From an uncultured Caryophanales bacterium (GTDB lineage: Bacteria; Bacillota_I; Bacilli_A; RFN20; CAG-826): a stretch of DNA of 8,849 nt. The notes below the pieces were generated by a model. The model did not search any database and was not told where the DNA came from. It saw only the letters and a list, made by a program, of their open reading frames with translations. Each line of letters begins with the position of its first letter. The first letter of the stretch is position 1. Position numbers and translations under genes: made by a program. The stretch lies in the NCBI GenBank assembly GCA_946410525.1, contig CAMKAQ010000026.1, positions 1-8,849 of the forward strand, written 5' to 3'. This document shows positions 1-6,212 of this stretch, in pieces.

Positions 1-231
1 GACGAATTCGCCACCTCTAGCGATGGCGACGAATTTGCCGATTATGAGCTTGTCGCCCATAAAATCGTAGTGGTGGGTGACGTGTTTCTCAAAGGACTCT
101 GGCCCCTCGTCCATGTCATCGTAATACGAATAATCGCCAACGATGATGTTTGGCCTCGTAATCACGCTTTTGATATAGCAAAACGTTTTGAATTGGGCGT
201 TTGGGTAAATAGGTTTGATCTCTTTTTCCAT
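1..231 (-). CDS. Vat/CatB-like xenobiotic O-acetyltransferase, N-terminal part (partial)
   Basis: This reading frame is open from an ATG at 231 down to the window edge: 77 codons with no stop, so the C-terminal part lies outside. It resembles the start of streptogramin/chloramphenicol (Vat/CatB-type) hexapeptide-repeat acetyltransferases. The family's VGDYSYYDD motif is at residues 31-39, and HHYDFMGDKLIIGKF at 53-67 leads into the left-handed beta-helix. Such enzymes are trimeric and cytoplasmic and move acetyl from acetyl-CoA to a hydroxyl on an antibiotic or other small molecule. The catalytic His loop is not in the window, so activity cannot be judged, and many chromosomal relatives have unknown substrates. 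No Shine-Dalgarno sequence precedes the ATG. A TATCAT box (243-238) ends 6 nt before it, but I see no matching -35. The tRNA terminator at 251-281 separates this gene from the upstream tRNA operon. Family is fairly sure; substrate unknown. Confidence 0.8.
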   Translation of the reverse strand, partial: MEKEIKPIYPNAQFKTFCYIKSVITRPNIIVGDYSYYDDMDEGPESFEKHVTHHYDFMGDKLIIGKFVAIARGGEFV

Positions 232-250
232 ATCAATATGATAGCAAACA

Positions 251-281
251 AAAGAAAAAAGGACTGACTTTCGTCAATCCT
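251..281 (-). terminator. Rho-independent terminator of the tRNA-Asn/tRNA-Glu operon
   Basis: On the minus strand a 9-bp stem (281-273 pairing with 268-260, one G-U pair) closes a GAAA tetraloop and is followed by a run of T interrupted by one C (259-251). It starts 12 nt after the CCA end of tRNA-Glu, as expected for a tRNA operon terminator. Confidence 0.85.
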
Positions 282-293
282 GATTTTTCCATT

Positions 294-370
294 TGGTGAC
301 CTGTACGGGATTCGAACCCATGAATGCATGCGTGAAAGGCATGTGAGTTAAGCCGCTTCTCCAACAGGCC
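294..370 (-). tRNA. tRNA-Glu (anticodon TTC)
   Basis: Read on the minus strand, the 7-bp acceptor stem (370-364 with 304-298, one G-U pair) is followed by discriminator A and an encoded CCA (296-294). The anticodon stem CATGC/GCATG encloses the loop CTTTCAC, giving anticodon TTC. The T arm has the usual GGTTCGAATCC core. It lies 5 nt downstream of tRNA-Asn and shares its promoter. Confidence 0.96.
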
Positions 371-375
371 ATAAA

Positions 376-450
376 TGGCGCTCGCTATAGGGCTCGAACC
401 TACAACACCCTGGTTAACAGCCAGGTGCTCTGCCATTGAGCTAAGCGAGC
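376..450 (-). tRNA. tRNA-Asn (anticodon GTT)
   Basis: On the minus strand, a perfect 7-bp acceptor stem (450-444 with 386-380) is followed by discriminator G and an encoded CCA (378-376). The anticodon stem CCTGG/CCAGG encloses CTGTTAA, giving anticodon GTT. D-arm AGCTCAATGGCAGAGC and T-loop GGTTCGAGCCC are canonical. It is the first gene of a two-tRNA transcript with tRNA-Glu. Confidence 0.97.
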
Positions 451-478
451 GTCATAAGCGCTGAAAGGCGCACGGATA

Positions 479-507
479 ATAATAATGAGAGAAAGTCGTT
501 TTTGCAA
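479..507 (-). promoter_or_regulatory. Promoter of the tRNA-Asn/tRNA-Glu operon
   Basis: On the minus strand, -35 TTGCAA (507-502) and -10 TATTAT (484-479) are separated by 17 bp, predicting a start near 472, about 22 nt before mature tRNA-Asn. It is arranged back-to-back with the sirtuin promoter; the two -35 boxes are 8 bp apart. Confidence 0.65.
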
Positions 508-515
508 CTAGAGAA

Positions 516-544
516 TTACGATTTCCCGCCTAATTCCTTATAAT
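516..544 (+). promoter_or_regulatory. Promoter of the sirtuin gene, probably leaderless
   Basis: A consensus -10 TATAAT (539-544) has a weak -35 TTACGA (516-521) 17 bp upstream. The -10 box ends 7 nt before the ATG at 552, so transcription should begin at or within a base of the start codon. No Shine-Dalgarno sequence is present between 520 and 551. Confidence 0.6.
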
Positions 545-551
545 CATTGGT

Positions 552-1280
552 ATGGATACCAAACTAGAGGAGATCAAGGCTCTCATTAAGGATTCGAAAC
601 GCATCGTCTTCTTAGGCGGGGCAGGGGTCTCGACCGCTTCCGGAATTCCTGATTTCCGTTCCCCAGCCGGCTTATATAAGATTCATTCCGAATATGGCGT
701 CTCTTATGAGACGATGCTTTCGCACACCTACTTCGAGTACCATACGGAAACCTTCTATGATTTCTATTGGAAGACGATGGTGGCCAAGAATGCCAAGCCA
801 AACAAAGCCCATATCGCTTTGGCGAATTACGAGAAAGCCGGGCACCATATCGCCATCATCACCCAGAACATCGATGGCCTCCATCAGGAAGCGGGCTCAA
901 AGAGAGTCTACGAAGTCCATGGTTCAACCAAACGCTATAACTGCGTTGACTGTGGCCGTCACTATGACATCGACGACATCCCAAACATCGGCATCCCTCA
1001 TTGCCCTGAATGCGGGGGAGTCATCAAACCAGACGTCGTCTTATATGAAGAGCCTCTTAATGAAGATGTGGTGGAATCCGCCCTCACTGAGCTAAGATTC
1101 GCTAACTTCCTCATTGTTGGAGGCACATCCTTAAACGTCTATCCTGCCGCAGGAATGATCGATTATTTCCAAGGCGGGCATACCCTCTTAATCAATAAAG
1201 AGCCGACCCCACGTGACTCATTCTTTGAATACGTGATCCATGACGACGTCGGCAAAGTCCTCGAGGAGCTTCTTTCATGA
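552..1280 (+). CDS. NAD-dependent protein deacylase, Sir2 family (sirtuin)
   Basis: The 242-residue product has the usual length of a single-domain bacterial sirtuin and all core motifs. These are GAGVSTASGIPDFRS (23-37) and TQNIDGLH (104-111) for NAD binding, catalytic His123 in the EVHGS motif, four zinc-ribbon cysteines (131, 134, 151, 154) and GGTSLNVYPAAG (190-201). The family removes acetyl or other acyl groups from lysines in the cytoplasm, using NAD and releasing nicotinamide and O-acyl-ADP-ribose. It links protein acylation, for example of acetyl-CoA synthetase, to NAD status. The true substrates here cannot be read from sequence. The ATG at 552 is the only sensible start: homology begins at once and the promoter -10 lies just in front. 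The stop overlaps the next start as ATGA, so the downstream gene is translationally coupled. Confidence in the family is very high. Confidence 0.95.
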   Translation: MDTKLEEIKALIKDSKRIVFLGGAGVSTASGIPDFRSPAGLYKIHSEYGVSYETMLSHTYFEYHTETFYDFYWKTMVAKNAKPNKAHIALANYEKAGHHIAIITQNIDGLHQEAGSKRVYEVHGSTKRYNCVDCGRHYDIDDIPNIGIPHCPECGGVIKPDVVLYEEPLNEDVVESALTELRFANFLIVGGTSLNVYPAAGMIDYFQGGHTLLINKEPTPRDSFFEYVIHDDVGKVLEELLS

Positions 1281-1885
1281 GCCATCCTTTCAAACATCTA
1301 CGAACAATCCTTAAACACCGCCACCAAGTCATTAGGAATGGCTGGCACCTTGGCATCTTTTGGCATTGCCTTGGGCATGACCTTAGCAAATTCGGGAGAA
1401 CCGAGTTCAAAGTGGGCTCCACCTACTACGTAGGCACCCATTCGCCAATCTATGAGCAACGTCTCTGCAATGGCTATTTCTCTAGCGCTTGCCAACATCA
1501 CACAAGAAGGAACAAGCACCACTGGGAATATTGGACCGACTTCTTCAAGGGCAGGATCATCGCCAAAAACATGCCGTATAAATACGCTCTCGAATATGTC
1601 GCAGACACTTTGAGCGCCTCAAAAACCTACGACCCGGAAAACTTCAAAGGCAGCACGACCTTAGAGTATTTCAACCGTAACTCATCGCATTATTACCTAA
1701 CCGACACCACTGAGGAATTCATTAGATGGTGCCTGACGGAATACGCGGAAAACGGCTGGAAAAACCTCAATAAGAAGAACACAAAGAAGATATATAATGA
1801 AATCGAAGCAAAGCATCCGAAGACCAAGATATTCGACGTCATGAAATCCCTCGGAGATTTGCCTCTTCTAAAAGAAGGTATATAA
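1277..1885 (+). CDS. DUF5662-like protein, putative His/Asp metal-binding protein
   Basis: The 202-residue product resembles the uncharacterised DUF5662 family. The N-terminal half is rich in histidine, with H24, H30, HDLSKFG (34-40), HH at 74-75, RNKHHWEYW (78-86) and an Asp at 110. The spaced His and HD pairs suggest an HD-phosphohydrolase-like helical metal site; that is inference, not demonstrated for the family. The C-terminal 60 residues are lysine-rich and less conserved. No signal peptide or membrane helix is visible, so it should be cytoplasmic. The ATG overlaps the sirtuin stop by 4 bp, and a GAGGAG ribosome binding site lies at 1263-1268, 8 nt upstream, so the start is well supported. 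The promoter of the next gene is embedded in its last codons. Biochemical function is unknown. Confidence 0.8.
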   Translation: MSHPFKHLRTILKHRHQVIRNGWHLGIFWHCLGHDLSKFGRTEFKVGSTYYVGTHSPIYEQRLCNGYFSSACQHHTRRNKHHWEYWTDFFKGRIIAKNMPYKYALEYVADTLSASKTYDPENFKGSTTLEYFNRNSSHYYLTDTTEEFIRWCLTEYAENGWKNLNKKNTKKIYNEIEAKHPKTKIFDVMKSLGDLPLLKEGI

Positions 1886-1886
1886 T
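1859..1886 (+). promoter_or_regulatory. Internal promoter for the K+ uptake genes, probably leaderless
   Basis: Consensus -10 TATAAT (1881-1886) has -35-like TTGCCT (1859-1864) 16 bp upstream, within the end of the DUF5662 gene. The box ends 7 nt before the ATG at 1894, the same geometry as at the sirtuin gene. The purine run AGAAGG (1873-1878) lies 15 nt from the ATG, too far for a normal Shine-Dalgarno sequence. Confidence 0.6.
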
Positions 1887-1893
1887 CAGCGCT

Positions 1894-2319
1894 ATGGCAA
1901 ACAAAAATAAAACCATCGTCATCGGCGTAGGTAGGCTCGGAAGCGGCATCGCCAACCGTGCCGCCGCCAAAGGTCAGGACGTCATCGTCGTCGACCCTAA
2001 CCCAAAGGCTTTCTATAGCCTTGATGACACTTTCAGCGGATTCAAAGTGAATTCCGATTCCACCGACATGTTTGCTCTTGAAGAGCATTGCGACATCAAA
2101 ACGGCAGGACAAGTCGTCATCGTCACCGGAGACGATAACGTCAACCTTTTCCTTGCCTATGTCTGTTCGCTTGTCTATGCCGTCCCACGCATCACCGTGC
2201 GTTTCGATGACCCAGACAAAGGCGCGCTCGTCGAAGGCCTTCCAAACGTCAAGGCCATCTACCCATTCGACCTTACCTTAGTGAAATATAACGAACTTGA
2301 ACAAGATGAGAGGAAATAA
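1894..2319 (+). CDS. RCK-N (TrkA-type) K+ uptake regulatory protein, single domain
   Basis: The 141-residue product is a Rossmann-fold RCK-N (TrkA-N) domain. The nucleotide motif G11-V-G13-R-L-G16 is followed by Asp34 at the end of the second strand, the pattern for NAD(H) or ATP/ADP binding. The motif TGDDNVNLFLAY (78-89) and the TVRFDDP strand (101-107) are also typical. KtrA/TrkA proteins usually carry an RCK-C domain after this; here the protein ends right after RCK-N. Rings of RCK domains sit on the cytoplasmic face of TrkH/KtrB channels and gate K+ uptake by nucleotide state. The next gene, 3 bp downstream, encodes an RCK-N plus RCK-C protein, followed by the channel, so the two RCK proteins together probably replace one multi-domain TrkA. 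A leaderless start is likely. Confidence 0.9.
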   Translation: MANKNKTIVIGVGRLGSGIANRAAAKGQDVIVVDPNPKAFYSLDDTFSGFKVNSDSTDMFALEEHCDIKTAGQVVIVTGDDNVNLFLAYVCSLVYAVPRITVRFDDPDKGALVEGLPNVKAIYPFDLTLVKYNELEQDERK

Positions 2320-2322
2320 AGC

Positions 2323-3066
2323 ATGCATATCGTAATCGCTAACGGCGACTCAGATGCCGCCTACATCATCGACATGTTCAATACGAAGGAAAACCGCCTC
2401 ACCGTCATCAACGGCAATGAAGCGGTGGCCCAGACCATCATGGAAAGAAAGCATGTGGCCGTCACTATCGGCGACCCATGGCACAATACCATCCTTGAGG
2501 CCGCTCGCGTCTATGACGCCGATATTTTCATTTCCCTTTGCAAAAAGGACACCGATAACTTCGCTTCCTGCGTCATGGCCAAACGCAACTTCCACGTCAA
2601 GAAGTGCATCTGCGCCGTCTCAAACCCTTCAAACGTTGACCTTTATAAGAAGCTTGGCATCGACGTCGTCATCTCTTCGACCTACCTCCTTGCCAAATCG
2701 ATCAAGAACGAATCCAACGCGGAATCCCTCATCAAATCTCTATCTCTCGACAACGAGAAGATCGTCATGATCGAGGCCACCCTTCTTCCGAAGTACTGGA
2801 TTTGCGACCAAGCCATCAAGGACATGGGCTTCCCGAAGAACGCTTCGATCGCCTATGTCGTCCGTAACTACAACTTCATCATTCCTAACGGCGACCTCGT
2901 CCTCCGTCCGATGGACACCCTCGTCGTCGCCTGCGCCAAAGAGAACGAAGTGGAGATCCTTCGCTTCTTAAAGAGGCAGAAGTCCACAGCCGAGGACAAA
3001 GTTGTCCCAGCTCCTGCCGAAGTCCCAGAAGAGAAGAAATCCCGCAGAAAGAAAAAGCAAGATTAA
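2323..3066 (+). CDS. TrkA-type K+ uptake regulatory protein (RCK-N plus RCK-C)
   Basis: The 247-residue product has an RCK-N domain (1-125), including the IGDPWHNTILEAA stretch (49-61), and an RCK-C domain (about 148-215) ending in the typical PMDTLVVAC strand (196-204). A charged tail rich in Pro, Glu and Lys (220-247) follows. The first glycine loop is degenerate: ANGDSDAA (6-13) replaces GxGxxG, and Asn30 stands where an acidic residue usually binds the ribose. Nucleotide binding by this subunit may therefore be altered or lost, leaving that job to the preceding protein. RCK-C domains of some Gram-positive K+ transporters bind c-di-AMP; whether this one does cannot be seen. A GAGAGG ribosome site (2308-2313) lies 9 nt before the ATG and inside the end of the preceding gene. 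It is co-transcribed with the RCK-N gene and TrkH. Confidence 0.9.
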   Translation: MHIVIANGDSDAAYIIDMFNTKENRLTVINGNEAVAQTIMERKHVAVTIGDPWHNTILEAARVYDADIFISLCKKDTDNFASCVMAKRNFHVKKCICAVSNPSNVDLYKKLGIDVVISSTYLLAKSIKNESNAESLIKSLSLDNEKIVMIEATLLPKYWICDQAIKDMGFPKNASIAYVVRNYNFIIPNGDLVLRPMDTLVVACAKENEVEILRFLKRQKSTAEDKVVPAPAEVPEEKKSRRKKKQD

Positions 3067-3075
3067 GGCACCAAT

Positions 3076-4782
3076 ATGAAAAAAGCACCGGCAAAAGGAT
3101 TCCGACTGATCTTCGGTTATCTCGGCCTTTTCCTCGCGTTTGAGGGGGTCGTCATCCTTTTCCCATTGCTCACTCTCATCTTCTATCCAGGTGAGTGGAA
3201 GGTCCTTCTCGACTTCATCATCCCTGCCGTTTTCGACATCGGAATCGGCATCCTTCTTTATAAGCTTCTCGTCTCAGGAAGAGAGAAGATGCGTTTCAAA
3301 CCAAAGGAAGACGCCGTCCTTCTTGTCCTTATTTGGCTTGGCGCCATCCTTTCGGGCGCTCTCCCGTTCTTCCTCACCCAATTCGCCTTCCTTAATTTCG
3401 GGGATGCGAACGCCTCGCTTGGCATGTCTTTCTCCGAGTCCTTCTTCGAAGCGACCTCGGGATTCACGACCACAGGTTTGACCCTTTTCCCGAAAACGGC
3501 CTACCTCGATGGCACGATTAGCAGCCCGTTAGGCGTTGATTCCTGCTCAACCTACGGATATTCCCACGTTTTCTTATTCCATCGTGCCTTCATGCAGTTC
3601 ATTGGCGGCGTCGGACTCGTTCTCCTTCTCACCTCGATCATCGCTTCAAGGCAGAACTTCAAACTCTACTTCGCTGAAGGCCATAATGACCAGATCGTTC
3701 CTAACCTCGCCAAGTCGGCCAAGATCATCTTCGCCGTCTATTTCGGCTGGGTGGTCGTCGGCTCCTTGGGCTTATGGCTTGCTGGCATGCCACCATTTGA
3801 GGCTATCTGCACATCCATGGGATGCTTAGGAACCGGAGGCTTCTCAACGAGATCCGAAAGCATCTATTTCTTCAGCAAGATGATGCCGTTAGGGGAGGTC
3901 ACGAATTTCTCTTATGTCGTTAAGAGCGGCCTTGGCATCGAAATCATCACCTGCGTCCTCATGCTTGCGGGTGCGACCAGCCTTGTCCTTCACACCTTTG
4001 CCTTAAGAGGCAAATTCAAAGACTTCTTTGGCGATATCGAGGTCGTCCTTGCCGGCGCTCTCCTCGTCATCGGCATCGTCATCTGCAGTACCTCAATCAC
4101 CTATCTCTATGACGAAGGTCAGGGACTCGATTTCCTTACCTCTCTTAGATATGGCTCTTATTTCACCGTCACATCCTTGACGACCTCAGGATACGCGAAC
4201 TTCCCATCCATCCTTAAACTTGGCCCGGTTTGCTATCTCATGGGTTGGATCCTCATGACCATCGGCGGTGGAATGGGTTCGACCGCAGGCGGCATCAAGC
4301 AGTACCGCATCGGTCTTCTTGGCAAAGAATTCTATTGGTTCCTCAGATATCACGACACCTCGGATAGAACCATCTCCCCGCGTGTCGTCAGACGTCTTGG
4401 CATCGTCAAGCAAGTCGATGATGGCGCGGTCAAAGAAGCGAGAAACTACACCCTTCTCGTCCTCGTCTTCTTCGTCATCGGCACGGTCGCGCTTCTCTTC
4501 TTCCCATCTCTCCCTGGCTTAAGCCAGCCAGAATGGTTCCAGCGTTGTTTCTATGAATTCATGAACGGCTTCACCTCAGAAGGTATGTCGAGCATGGATT
4601 ACGTCGCATATAAGGCCGCTTATCCAGGCGCCTACAATGGCTTCATCTGGATTCTCACCATGGCCATGTTCTTCGGACGTTTGGAGATTCTCCCAATCAT
4701 CTTCGCTTTATGGAGATTCATCATCGATCCTATCCGCGAGATGAGGCTCAACGCAAAAAAAGCTCGCCCTTCCTTAGAATAA
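3076..4782 (+). CDS. trkH: TrkH-family potassium uptake channel subunit
   Basis: The 568-residue hydrophobic product is a full-length TrkH/KtrB-superfamily membrane protein. Four pore-loop repeats can be traced by their filter segments: TTTGLT (131-136), LGTGGFST (251-258), TTSGYAN (369-375) and FTSEGMSS (499-506). The intramembrane gating-loop signature GGGMGSTAGGIK (397-408) and the C-terminal FFGRLEILPI (532-541) are diagnostic. It conducts K+ inward across the cytoplasmic membrane under control of the RCK proteins encoded just upstream. The N-terminal helices before repeat one and the length near 480-570 favour TrkH over the shorter KtrB. The ATG lies 9 bp after the upstream stop, with only a weak AAGG ribosome site (3065-3068), so coupling to the upstream gene is likely. 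No terminator is visible before tRNA-Trp, so read-through into the tRNA is possible. Confidence 0.95.
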   Translation: MKKAPAKGFRLIFGYLGLFLAFEGVVILFPLLTLIFYPGEWKVLLDFIIPAVFDIGIGILLYKLLVSGREKMRFKPKEDAVLLVLIWLGAILSGALPFFLTQFAFLNFGDANASLGMSFSESFFEATSGFTTTGLTLFPKTAYLDGTISSPLGVDSCSTYGYSHVFLFHRAFMQFIGGVGLVLLLTSIIASRQNFKLYFAEGHNDQIVPNLAKSAKIIFAVYFGWVVVGSLGLWLAGMPPFEAICTSMGCLGTGGFSTRSESIYFFSKMMPLGEVTNFSYVVKSGLGIEIITCVLMLAGATSLVLHTFALRGKFKDFFGDIEVVLAGALLVIGIVICSTSITYLYDEGQGLDFLTSLRYGSYFTVTSLTTSGYANFPSILKLGPVCYLMGWILMTIGGGMGSTAGGIKQYRIGLLGKEFYWFLRYHDTSDRTISPRVVRRLGIVKQVDDGAVKEARNYTLLVLVFFVIGTVALLFFPSLPGLSQPEWFQRCFYEFMNGFTSEGMSSMDYVAYKAAYPGAYNGFIWILTMAMFFGRLEILPIIFALWRFIIDPIREMRLNAKKARPSLE

Positions 4783-4795
4783 TCGCTCTTCCTCC

Positions 4796-4824
4796 TTGTA
4801 GAGGTTCGGTGCGGGGGTTATAAT
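4796..4824 (+). promoter_or_regulatory. Promoter of tRNA-Trp
   Basis: Consensus -10 TATAAT (4819-4824) with -35-like TTGTAG (4796-4801) at 17-bp spacing, starting 14 nt after the trkH stop. It predicts a transcript start near 4831, a 17-nt leader before mature tRNA-Trp. Confidence 0.7.
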
Positions 4825-4847
4825 AACGCTCGCCTGAATTGGGCCGT

Positions 4848-4921
4848 AGGGGCGTGGTTCAGTGGTAGAACAGAGGTCTCCAAAACCTTTGATGAGGGTT
4901 CGATTCCTTCCGCCCCTGCCA
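4848..4921 (+). tRNA. tRNA-Trp (anticodon CCA)
   Basis: A perfect 7-bp acceptor stem AGGGGCG/CGCCCCT (4848-4854 with 4911-4917) is followed by discriminator G and an encoded CCA (4919-4921). The anticodon loop is CTCCAAA, giving anticodon CCA, which reads UGG only. TGA is used as a stop in this window, consistent with the standard code. It has its own promoter and terminator. Confidence 0.97.
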
Positions 4922-4931
4922 TAATGTAGAC

Positions 4932-4960
4932 AAACCGGATTGTTCCGGTTTTTCTTTTTT
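4932..4960 (+). terminator. Rho-independent terminator after tRNA-Trp
   Basis: A perfect 8-bp stem AAACCGGA/TCCGGTTT (4932-4939 with 4944-4951) with loop TTGT is followed by a T-rich tract to 4960. It ends the tRNA-Trp transcript and any read-through from trkH, isolating the gene at 5160. Confidence 0.9.
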
Positions 4961-5056
4961 CAAAAAACGAAATAAGCGGTTTTTGCAAAGGATTTTGCAG
5001 GTGATTGCTAAGCAAACGCGATAATGCCTGTTCCTTTTTTGAGTAGAGCATAGTGT

Positions 5057-5085
5057 TTGACCCCATAATCTTTTCTTGTTATCCT
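5057..5085 (+). promoter_or_regulatory. Candidate promoter of the unknown membrane protein gene
   Basis: -35 TTGACC (5057-5062) and -10 TATCCT (5080-5085) at 17-bp spacing would start transcription near 5092, leaving a leader of about 68 nt that ends in a strong ribosome binding site. The rest of 4961-5056 shows no gene or strong structure; a small TTGCT/AGCAA inverted repeat lies at 5005-5015. Confidence 0.45.
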
Positions 5086-5159
5086 GAGGACGATCAGAAA
5101 AATAGCATAGAAAATGCCAAACACTTTTCTTTTCATGTTTCGAAAACAGGAGGTTTTTT

Positions 5160-6026
5160 ATGGCAAACAAATATGATGACACACGTCGAGGAAGCGATAC
5201 GCCAGCGAAGGTCGGTGCAATCATAAACACGGTGGCAGGACTACTCATTGGCCCAGTTTTCGGCATTGTAGGAGGACAACTCCCCGATGGCTTTCCTATG
5301 TATTTACAAGTAATCGCTTCGATTTTGATTGTTGGCGTTTTATTTGAAGCGGTCATGGGGTGGATAATCTATCTACGTTGGATGAAAACATCGGCCACTT
5401 GGCCATATATGTGGTTAAGGGTGATGGGTTTTATACCGTTTGGTTTTATCACTTACCTTATCGCCGCTAAAGAGTGGCAAATAAGTTATCGTTTCTGCTA
5501 CCAAGGCGGTAGAGAAAAGCTTGATGCAAGAACTAAGGCTTTTAAAGCAAAACAAGCCGCTGAAGAGGAGGAGAGAAAACGTAAAGAAGCCGCTTTTAGA
5601 GCAACTCCTGAAGGACGGAAACTCACCGATAGAGAAGATCAAATTAAGTATTTCTCTTTTGCTGTAAAAGTTTTATGCGAAAATGGACATTGGGATTATG
5701 GAAAAAACGCATCTCCAACCCCGGCTATTTTTGATCTAAGATTCAGGGATGTTGATTTAGATGAAAAAGCAGGAACGGTCTTTATTTATTTTGATTCAGA
5801 AATTAACTTGTACATCGGAATCGATCCAAATGCTATCGAAGAATCATATAACTATCGAACCAGGGTTGAGTTTGACTGCAAATCCTTCTGTGAAGGGCGA
5901 GCAACGAAATTCGCTTCACGTGTTCGCGATGAGATTCTAGCAAAATATCAAAAAGGCTCTGCTGGAGATTATTTTTCGCGTTTCCAAAAAGTGAAAAGCA
6001 TCATCAAGTTTAACGTCAAAAAATAG
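5160..6026 (+). CDS. Unrecognised membrane protein: three helices, coiled coil, soluble C-terminal domain
   Basis: I do not recognise this 288-residue protein. Visible are three hydrophobic segments (about 17-39, 48-72 and 83-103) and a highly charged Lys/Glu/Arg/Ala stretch likely to be a helix or coiled coil (117-147). A mixed soluble domain (150-288) with alternating strands such as TVFIYFDSEINLYIGID (206-222) follows. The positive charges after helix three suggest that the C-terminal domain is cytoplasmic. The start is firm: AGGAGG at 5148-5153 sits 6 nt before the ATG, the best ribosome site in the window. Base composition is clearly more AT-rich and codon choice less C-ending than in its neighbours, and it alone uses TAG as stop. 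It lies by itself behind the tRNA-Trp terminator. Together these suggest an accessory or transferred gene; no integrase or other mobility gene is seen. Confidence 0.75.
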   Translation: MANKYDDTRRGSDTPAKVGAIINTVAGLLIGPVFGIVGGQLPDGFPMYLQVIASILIVGVLFEAVMGWIIYLRWMKTSATWPYMWLRVMGFIPFGFITYLIAAKEWQISYRFCYQGGREKLDARTKAFKAKQAAEEEERKRKEAAFRATPEGRKLTDREDQIKYFSFAVKVLCENGHWDYGKNASPTPAIFDLRFRDVDLDEKAGTVFIYFDSEINLYIGIDPNAIEESYNYRTRVEFDCKSFCEGRATKFASRVRDEILAKYQKGSAGDYFSRFQKVKSIIKFNVKK

Positions 6027-6064
6027 TTTACAGGAAGGCGGATTGTACGGCACGAAAAAGTACA

Positions 6065-6080
6065 TGTGCAGAAATGCACA
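6065..6080. other. Hairpin with GAAA tetraloop in the 6027-6262 intergenic region
   Basis: TGTGCA-GAAA-TGCACA forms a perfect 6-bp stem closing a GAAA loop 38 nt after the stop of the membrane protein gene. No T tract follows, so it is not a standard terminator. It may stabilise the mRNA 3' end or be part of a small RNA; the role is unknown. Confidence 0.4.
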
Positions 6081-6110
6081 CACTGGTTCAGCCGGCAAAA
6101 CCTATATGGT

Positions 6111-6136
6111 TGATTGCTAGAGTTTTTATGCAATCA
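6111..6136. repeat. Inverted repeat TGATTGC/GCAATCA
   Basis: Perfect 7-bp arms (6111-6117 and 6130-6136) are separated by a 12-nt T-rich spacer, upstream of the sigma factor gene. The 26-bp size fits a dimeric regulator site or a weak transcript hairpin; no clear T tract follows, so a terminator role is doubtful. TGATTGCTA also occurs at 5002-5010, on the other side of the membrane protein gene. Confidence 0.35.
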
Positions 6137-6203
6137 TTTCGGTAGGGCATTGGGTGAAATCAAAAGAGGCTTTTTAGCCGGCTGGATTTACGAACAACAA
6201 AAA

Positions 6204-6212
6204 TGCTAACAT
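6204..6212 (+). promoter_or_regulatory. Weak candidate extended -10 before the sigma factor gene
   Basis: TGCTAACAT fits an extended -10 (TGnTAnnnT) 50 nt upstream of the sigma gene start, but no convincing -35 matches it. ECF sigma genes often use their own sigma's promoter, whose sequence is not known here, so this call is tentative. Confidence 0.25.

Noticed and set aside
70..267. 65-codon plus-strand open frame
   Set aside because: It is antisense to the acetyltransferase, whose minus-strand frame has clear family motifs; this one has none and runs into the tRNA terminator.
233..436. 67-codon minus-strand open frame
   Set aside because: It reads through tRNA-Asn and tRNA-Glu; the peptide is a typical translation of tRNA genes, not a protein.
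694..1095. 133-codon frame inside the sirtuin gene in another frame
   Set aside because: Its Ser/Thr/Arg-rich composition is that of a shifted frame of a C-ending-codon gene; the sirtuin frame has all family motifs.
1693..2112. 139-codon minus-strand frame
   Set aside because: It spans the end of the DUF5662 gene and the start of the RCK gene in antisense, has no recognisable motif and no ribosome site.
4818..5356. Two minus-strand open frames (4818-5066 and 4859-5356), one with an EGIEPSS-type peptide
   Set aside because: This peptide is the well-known false translation of the complement of a tRNA; both frames cross tRNA-Trp and its terminator.
6046..6120. Short frame with a YMCRNAHTGSAGKTYMVDC-like peptide
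   Set aside because: From its ATG it is only 18 codons with no ribosome site; the resemblance to a zinc-ribbon remnant is too weak to call.
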